Source: Candidatus Saccharimonadota bacterium
Lineage (GTDB): Bacteria > Patescibacteriota > Saccharimonadia > Saccharimonadales > Saccharimonadaceae
DNA: 64,000 nucleotides
Direction of reading: 5' to 3'
NCBI GenBank assembly: GCA_017432305.1
Contig: JAFRJK010000002.1
Coordinates: forward strand, 1 to 64,000
Numbering within the stretch: position 1 is the stretch's first letter; the number at the start of each line of letters is the position of its first letter. The notes beneath the pieces are model-generated. The model had not been told where the DNA came from, ran no database searches, and saw nothing but the letters and a program-made list of their open reading frames with translations. A program made the translations under genes and the position numbers. Below are positions 63,519-64,000 of the stretch, piece after piece.

Positions 63519-64000
63519 TTTGCACTTTTCGTTTTCGGATTCGATTTCGATTGTAACTTCGTTTACGCCAGTTGTTTTTAGTTGCTTTCGAATCTCTTTC
63601 TTAATATTCATTGGATTTTCGACTGAATTTTCAATCAAAACTCCGTCAATCACTTTTCCATCAACGACAACGTGCATTGTTGCGCAGAGCTTTCTTCCAT
63701 CCATACTCCAAAGGTGGACTTTATGAACGTTAAGAACGTGTGGGATTGCGAGGACTTGATATTTTACAATATCGACCGAACTACCATCCGGGACTTTCTC
63801 GAGGAAAAGACTTAAGACTTTCTTAAATGAATTGAAGCTCGAACCGATAAGATAGACTGAAATTATAATCGACATTAGTGGATCAAGCCAAAGCCAGCCA
63901 GTATTTAACATAATAATTGAGCCGATAAGGACGGCAAACCAGCCGATGACGTCTTCTAAAATAATCCCGTTGACAGATTTTTCGGAAATTGCCCTGATGA
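63516..64000 (-). CDS. Cation diffusion facilitator, 3' part
   Basis: Partial: the reading frame is open to the window edge. Visible are two membrane helices (VIGWFAVLIGSIIMLN and LDPLMSIIISVYLIGSSF) with the metal-site pattern LDPLMS, and a cytoplasmic C-terminal domain (HVLNVHKVHLWSMDGRKLCATMHVVVD, key part HKVHLWS). Zn/Mn/Fe-efflux CDF family. The ATG at 63911 is internal. Confidence 0.9.
   Translation of the reverse strand, partial: IRAISEKSVNGIILEDVIGWFAVLIGSIIMLNTGWLWLDPLMSIIISVYLIGSSFNSFKKVLSLFLEKVPDGSSVDIVKYQVLAIPHVLNVHKVHLWSMDGRKLCATMHVVVDGKVIDGVLIENSVENPMNIKKEIRKQLKTTGVNEVTIEIESENEKCK

Overview
The window looks like a member of the Patescibacteria/CPR, most likely Candidatus Saccharibacteria (TM7). 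I infer this from several things: an AT-rich genome using the ordinary code (TGA is a stop); compact operons; extended -10 promoters placed 6-7 nt before ATG codons, which implies leaderless mRNAs; a RuvX-MltG fusion; a peptidoglycan cluster with FemAB proteins and a Mur ligase homologue; and many FISUMP-like (Fibrobacter succinogenes major paralogous domain) C-terminal gene fragments. The taxon is an inference, not a database result.

Core genes by region. 645-4382: leuS, a SpoU-type RNA methylase and a LOG-family protein. 5104-8221: a sugar/nucleoside operon, gap-rpiB-rpe-pfkB-type kinase. 10443-18272: rpsL-rpsG, trigger factor, an FAD-linked oxidase and dnaE. 18932-22949: two basic-tailed membrane proteins, an unknown acidic protein with a G9 tract, a GalU-like enzyme and a one-TM protein. 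23909-30614: a cell-envelope operon (Mur ligase homologue, alpha/beta hydrolase, DegT-type enzyme, two FemAB proteins) and an acyltransferase. 31781-41812: rpsJ, tuf, fusA and gatC-gatA-orf-gatB. 43198-49060: envelope proteins, rsmD, a phospholipase-C-like protein, recG and trmD. 51333-64000: obgE, a LysM-CHAP hydrolase, ruvX-mltG, a sensor kinase and response regulator, a pseudouridine synthase, an FtsA-like protein, nusA and part of a CDF transporter.

The most unusual feature is a dispersed archive of 29 short cassettes (two of them truncated) in eight intergenic clusters: 204-643, 8494-9491, 18334-18797, 22985-23897, 29162-29563, 30645-31742, 32254-32875 and 49996-51328. Each intact cassette is about 200 bp and encodes only the C-terminal part of a FISUMP-like surface domain. 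It begins at a conserved head (GGATTTTTGGAGGGGTGGG, coding DFWRGG) and ends at a conserved tail (ATCCGTTGCGTA, coding IRCV); between them the sequence varies greatly. Orientation alternates strictly within every cluster. Heads face heads across a conserved spacer of about 40-50 bp, and tails face tails across a shared palindrome (CCGTTGCGCAACGG) that is coding on both strands. No cassette has a credible promoter, ribosome binding site or N-terminus, and no complete gene is in the window. The best reading is a silent repertoire feeding an expressed surface gene elsewhere by recombination, as in pilS/vlsE-type antigenic variation. Two long foldback elements (20-190 and 8276-8444), with the same loop motifs but different stem sequences, sit just beyond the tails of two clusters.

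A second layer is a set of eight small, mostly unrecognised, separately transcribed genes (4665, 9632, 20106, 33124, 34645, 37687, 41922, 49163). They carry AGGAGG-type ribosome binding sites on untranslated leaders, unlike the leaderless housekeeping genes beside them. Several have their own terminators and consensus -35 boxes, which suggests a differently controlled accessory gene set.
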